This document shows positions 13,948-16,623 of a DNA stretch of 16,623 nt, piece by piece (the stretch's first letter is position 1; every line of letters starts with the position of its first letter). This stretch comes from Chloroflexota bacterium (GTDB lineage: Bacteria; Chloroflexota; Anaerolineae; B4-G1; SLSP01): assembly GCA_012798275.1 (NCBI GenBank), contig JAAZNO010000220.1:1-16623 (forward strand), in the 5' to 3' direction. The notes beneath the pieces were generated by a model, which was not told the DNA's origin, did not search any database, and saw only the letters and a list, made by a program, of their open reading frames with translations. A program made the translations under genes and the position numbers.

Positions 13948-14376
13948 TCAAAACGCTCCCAGCTGGCACCCCTCAATTTTGATGCCCAGCTGATCGGCGA
14001 CATGACCCAGCTGCAGGCGCGGGACCTCCCATTGCGCCGCGAGCTCCCACAGCTGGGAGCACGTCAGCCGGCGGTTCTCGCCCGCCGCGGCCAGCAATGC
14101 CGCCTTCAACGCCGGGGAAACCGGGCGCTCCGCGACAGTCGCCCACCCCTTGGCATGCCCCGGATAGCCGAACAGCCCCAGCTGGCAAGCACTCAGGCGG
14201 ATTTCCAGAGCGTCGGCGGCCTGCCCAACGGCGAGCGGCGGGAAATTCCTTTCTTCGGCGAGGCGAAACGCGGCGGCGCAGGGCAAAGTGTCTTGCACGA
14301 GCGCGCCTCGCAACGCTTCTGTCAGCTCTGAAGCAACGACCCTATCTTCAGGTAAAACCTTATCGTGCAAAGCCAT
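13948..14376 (-). CDS. Uncharacterised two-repeat protein with twin CQLG motifs, upstream of fhs
   Basis: This 142-residue protein is not a family I can name. It consists of two copies of a roughly 39-residue unit: residues 31-69 and 104-142 align without gaps at a 73-residue offset with 16 identities. Shared positions include Cys33/106, Leu39/112, Ala40/113, Pro46/119, Gly51/124, Ala54-Asp55/Ala127-Asp128, Ile59/132 and the closing CQLG plus Phe (64-69 and 137-142). The pattern of each unit (a helix with LA, a turn at Pro, a second helix with VGxxAD, then alternating hydrophobics) resembles a helix-turn-helix or winged-helix, so a DNA-binding role is possible. The four cysteines (33, 64, 106, 137) could bind metal or sense redox. 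The start follows GGGAGG. It leads the fhs-folD operon and faces a palindrome in its own promoter. Function is inferred only. Confidence 0.75.
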   Translation of the reverse strand: MALHDKVLPEDRVVASELTEALRGALVQDTLPCAAAFRLAEERNFPPLAVGQAADALEIRLSACQLGLFGYPGHAKGWATVAERPVSPALKAALLAAAGENRRLTCSQLWELAAQWEVPRLQLGHVADQLGIKIEGCQLGAF

Positions 14377-14435
14377 AGATCCTCCCCGATGAGCATGAGC
14401 TACACGGGATGCGTCGGACGACGCTCCCTGGCCTA

Positions 14436-14464
14436 AGGATACACGCATTTTCACAGAAGGGCAA
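14436..14464 (-). promoter_or_regulatory. Promoter of the CQLG-fhs-folD operon
   Basis: On the minus strand TTGCCC (14459-14464) is followed after 17 bp by TATCCT (14436-14441), each matching consensus at four of six bases. The start would be near 14429, about 50 nt before the ATG at 14376. The -35 box overlaps the left arm of the palindrome at 14461-14475. Confidence 0.5.
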
Positions 14465-14475
14465 GTGCGACTTGC
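14461..14475. promoter_or_regulatory. Perfect palindrome in the divergent promoter (candidate operator)
   Basis: GCAAGT (14461-14466) and ACTTGC (14470-14475) are exact reverse complements around GCG. The arms overlap the predicted -35 boxes of both divergent promoters. The size and symmetry suit a dimeric helix-turn-helix regulator. Confidence 0.5.
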
Positions 14476-14499
14476 GTTTCCGTCATCTTCCGTTACACT
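14472..14499 (+). promoter_or_regulatory. Weak promoter candidate for the P-loop kinase-like gene
   Basis: TTGCGT (14472-14477) and TACACT (14494-14499) are 16 bp apart on the plus strand, about 75 bp before the gene. Matches to consensus are modest (three and four of six). Confidence 0.35.
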
Positions 14500-14572
14500 C
14501 ACAGCCGCCCAAACATGCGCCGCCGGGGGAGGCCACCTCGCCCCGAGATCAAGGCGGCGCCGGAGAAGCGCG

Positions 14573-15127
14573 ATGCAGAGAATCCACGTCGTCGGCACAT
14601 CGGGTTCGGGCAAAACCACCCTGGCGGAGCATCTGGCACAGCAGTTGGACATCCCCCACATCGAGATGGATGCCCTGCATTGGGGGCCGAATTGGACCCC
14701 CGTGCCGGAAGAGGTGTTTCAAGAGCGGCTGCGCGAAGCCCTGAACGCGCCAGCATGGACCGTGGACGGCAATTACGGGCGCGTGCGCGCCTGTATCTGG
14801 GAGCGCGCCGACACAGTCGTCTGGCTGGATTATCCACTCGCCACGATCATGGGGCGGCTCGTTCTTCGTACCCTCCGCCGGGCGCTGAAGCATGAGGAGC
14901 TTTGGGGCCACAATCGGGAAAGTCTGACGAGAGCCTTTTTCAGCCGCGATTCGATTTTGCTGTGGGCGCTGCAAACATACCGACGCCGGCGGCGTGAGTA
15001 CCCCGTGCTGTTTGCCCGCTCCGAATACGCTCACCTCACCTTCGTCCGCTTACACACACCCCAAGAAAGCGCCCGCTGGCTCGCGACAGTGGCTTCTACA
15101 GCTGCCGGTAATAAAACTCCACAATAA
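14573..15127 (+). CDS. AAA/adenylate-kinase-like P-loop NTPase ('topology modulation protein' type)
   Basis: The product is a 184-residue soluble P-loop protein. Walker A GTSGSGKTT is at residues 8-16, EMDALHWGPNW follows at about 31-41, WTVDGNYGRVR lies in the middle and DTVVWLDYP is the Walker B-like strand. This set is shared by the adenylate-kinase-related proteins often annotated FlaR or DNA topology modulation protein, for which no reaction is firmly known; a small-molecule or nucleotide kinase is likely. Basic residues in the C-terminal half (RRRRREY) could be the lid. The start at 14573 is chosen because GGAGAAG precedes it and the P-loop begins at once. An in-frame extension to 14465 is low-complexity and would run across the promoter region. 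It is divergent from the fhs operon; a functional link is not evident. Confidence 0.83.
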   Translation: MQRIHVVGTSGSGKTTLAEHLAQQLDIPHIEMDALHWGPNWTPVPEEVFQERLREALNAPAWTVDGNYGRVRACIWERADTVVWLDYPLATIMGRLVLRTLRRALKHEELWGHNRESLTRAFFSRDSILLWALQTYRRRRREYPVLFARSEYAHLTFVRLHTPQESARWLATVASTAAGNKTPQ

Positions 15128-15245
15128 TGGCTCGCTGATCCCAGGAAGCAGCCCCTCGCGGAAAGATCGCATCCCGCCAGCACCGAGCCTCGCTTCTGGA
15201 ATCGCTGACGCCAATTCGAAGGCATTCCTCTTCACAGCAGAAACA

Positions 15246-15280
15246 ACGCCGCCCGCAATCCTTTGAATTGCGGGCGGCGT
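15246..15280 (-). terminator. hppA: Intrinsic terminator of the pyrophosphatase gene
   Basis: Arms at 15246-15259 and 15267-15280 form a perfect 14-bp GC-rich stem with a 7-base loop. It starts 16 bp after the hppA stop codon. On the minus strand the stem is followed by TGTTTCTG, a moderate T-rich tail. On the plus strand no T run follows, so it serves chiefly the leftward transcript. Confidence 0.75.
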
Positions 15281-15296
15281 CGCATCAACCGGAAAG

Positions 15297-16623
15297 CTAA
15301 AACAGATGGAACACCGCGATGATGGGGGCAAACAACGAAGAGACCAACGACATCACCGTGATGAGGGTGTTCAGCGAGGGGCCGGCCGTGTCCTTGAAGG
15401 GATCGCCCACCGTATCACCGACGACGCCAGCCTTGTGCGCCTCGGAGCCCTTGCCGCCGAAGAAACCCGACTCAATGTACTTCTTGGCGTTGTCCCACAG
15501 GCCGCCCGCGTTCGCCATGAGCAGGGCGAAGATGATGCCCGTGAAGATCGAGCCGCCGAGGAAAGCCCCCAGCGCCTCAGGCCCCATCACGAAACCGACG
15601 ATGAGGGGGAGGAGAATCGCCAGGAAGGCCGGCAAAATCAGCGCGGTGAGGGCGCCCTCCGCCGCCAGCGAGACGCAGCGATTGTAATCCGGCTCCGCCG
15701 TGCCGGCCAGAATCCCCGGATTCTTGCGGAATTGCTCGCGGATCTCCTCGATCATGTCGAAGGCGTTGTGCGTCACCGAGAGCATCGTCAACGCGCTGAA
15801 CAACGGGGGCGTCATCGCGCCCAAAAAGACGCCCGCAATCACTACGGGGTTGAGCAGGCTCAGCTGAATTTTGACGCCTTCCGCCGCCATTTCCGAGGCG
15901 AAAGCGGCGAAGAGTGCCAGCACCGTCAGCGCCGCAGCGCCGATGGCGAAGCCCTTGGTGATGGCCTTGGCGGTGTTACCGGCCGCATCGAGAACATCCG
16001 CCGTCTCAATCACCTTCTCGGACATGCCCGCCATCTCAGCGATACCGCGCGCATTGTCCACAATGGGGCCGTAGGCATCCGCCGAGACGATCATCCCCGT
16101 CACCGCCAGCATCCCGACGGCGCTGATGCCGACGCCGTAAACGCCGTTCAACCCCGCATTCTGGGCAAGAAAATAGGAAGCCAGCGTCGCGATCACGATC
16201 CCGATGATGGAAGGCACGATGCTGATCAGGCCGTAGCTGTAGCCGGTGATGATGGTGATCGCCGCGCCCGAACCGGAGACCCTCGCGGTTTCCACCACCG
16301 GCGGGCGACCATCCCCGGTGAAGAAATCGGAGGTGAAGCCGATGATCACGCCGGTGATCAATCCCGCCAGGGTCGCCCACAGGACGCCGAGGTTGTACTG
16401 GAAGACCAGCACCAACGTCGTCACGAGGACCGCGAAGATTCCACACGTGAAGATAGTGCCGCTGTTGAGCGCCACGCCGGGTTTCCCACCGGGCTTGACC
16501 CGGACGAGCTGAATCCCCAGGAGCGAGGAAATGATGCCAAGGGTGCACAGGATCAGCGGGAAGATGATGTATTGCACGCCCATATCGGAGCTCATCGCTG
16601 TGCCCAGCAACATCACCGCCACC
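15297..16623 (-). CDS. hppA: Membrane-bound proton-pumping pyrophosphatase, 5' end outside the window
   Basis: About 441 C-terminal residues of a multi-helix integral membrane pump that couples PPi hydrolysis to ion transport are visible; the normal protein is about 670-800 residues, so the start lies beyond base 16623. Family motifs include SADAYGPIVDNARGIAEM, AGNTAKAITKGFAIG, PPLFSALTMLSVTHNAFDMI and the C-terminal GGLWDNAKKYIE and GSEAHKAGVVGDTVGDPFKDT segments with their acidic metal-PPi ligands. The K+ signature reads Lys (codon 15966-15968) and Thr (15957-15959), where K+-dependent enzymes have Ala and Gly, so this is the K+-independent type, expected to pump H+. Two small departures are GNTA for the usual GNTT and DNARGI for DNAGGI or DNAQGI. 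A strong terminator follows. Confidence 0.95.
   Translation of the reverse strand, partial: VAVMLLGTAMSSDMGVQYIIFPLILCTLGIISSLLGIQLVRVKPGGKPGVALNSGTIFTCGIFAVLVTTLVLVFQYNLGVLWATLAGLITGVIIGFTSDFFTGDGRPPVVETARVSGSGAAITIITGYSYGLISIVPSIIGIVIATLASYFLAQNAGLNGVYGVGISAVGMLAVTGMIVSADAYGPIVDNARGIAEMAGMSEKVIETADVLDAAGNTAKAITKGFAIGAAALTVLALFAAFASEMAAEGVKIQLSLLNPVVIAGVFLGAMTPPLFSALTMLSVTHNAFDMIEEIREQFRKNPGILAGTAEPDYNRCVSLAAEGALTALILPAFLAILLPLIVGFVMGPEALGAFLGGSIFTGIIFALLMANAGGLWDNAKKYIESGFFGGKGSEAHKAGVVGDTVGDPFKDTAGPSLNTLITVMSLVSSLFAPIIAVFHLF

Noticed and set aside
16620..16622. GTG at the window edge as the start of the pyrophosphatase
   Set aside because: Only about 441 residues would follow, lacking the N-terminal helices and PPi-binding region of the family, so it is an internal Val codon.

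Overview
The window is GC-rich bacterial chromosomal DNA with tightly packed genes, Shine-Dalgarno starts of the AAGGAG/GAGGAG type and no sign of phage, plasmid or IS genes. Several features would suit a Chloroflexota (Anaerolineae-like) genome: a K+-independent type membrane pyrophosphatase, fhs-folD one-carbon genes, a YfhO/GT39-type surface-sugar locus and heptanucleotide tandem repeats. This placement is an inference from gene style, not from a marker gene.

Region 1 (1-9451) is a surface glycan or glycolipid locus built around a divergent promoter region at about 2141-2432. Leftward (minus strand) run a YbhN/LPG-synthase-type membrane protein and a CDP-paratose 2-epimerase-like sugar epimerase. 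Rightward (plus strand) run a DPM1-like family 2 glycosyltransferase, a second extended SDR sugar epimerase/dehydratase whose catalytic Tyr position reads Asn, a DegT/DnrJ/EryC1/StrS sugar aminotransferase, a YfhO-family membrane protein and a GT39-like membrane glycosyltransferase. Together they suggest synthesis of a modified (epimerised, possibly amino) sugar, a polyprenyl-linked donor made by the GT2 enzyme, and transfer outside the membrane by GT-C enzymes. Between the divergent genes lie two good -10 boxes and a roughly 230-nt leader full of inverted repeats.

Region 2 (9387-11137, minus strand) is a compact three-gene operon with a clear sigma-70-like promoter (TTGCCA, 17 bp, CATAAT). 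It encodes a CBS-CBS-ACT sensor protein, a YfcE/MJ0936-type metallophosphodiesterase and a stand-alone cyclic-nucleotide-binding domain. The last gene overlaps the tail of the GT39-like gene convergently by 65 bp.

Region 3 (11152-14376, minus strand) is a one-carbon operon: a small protein made of two copies of a CQLG-ending repeat, then formate-tetrahydrofolate ligase (fhs), then the bifunctional methylene-THF dehydrogenase/cyclohydrolase (folD). Fhs and FolD together convert formate and THF to methylene-THF, or the reverse. A CAGCTCC-type heptamer array separates fhs from folD. The promoter region (14377-14572) is shared with a divergent AAA/adenylate-kinase-like P-loop protein and carries a perfect GCAAGT/ACTTGC palindrome across the -35 zone.

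Region 4 (15246-16623, minus strand) is the C-terminal two thirds or so of a membrane-bound proton-pumping pyrophosphatase. It is cut by the right edge of the window and followed by a strong hairpin terminator.
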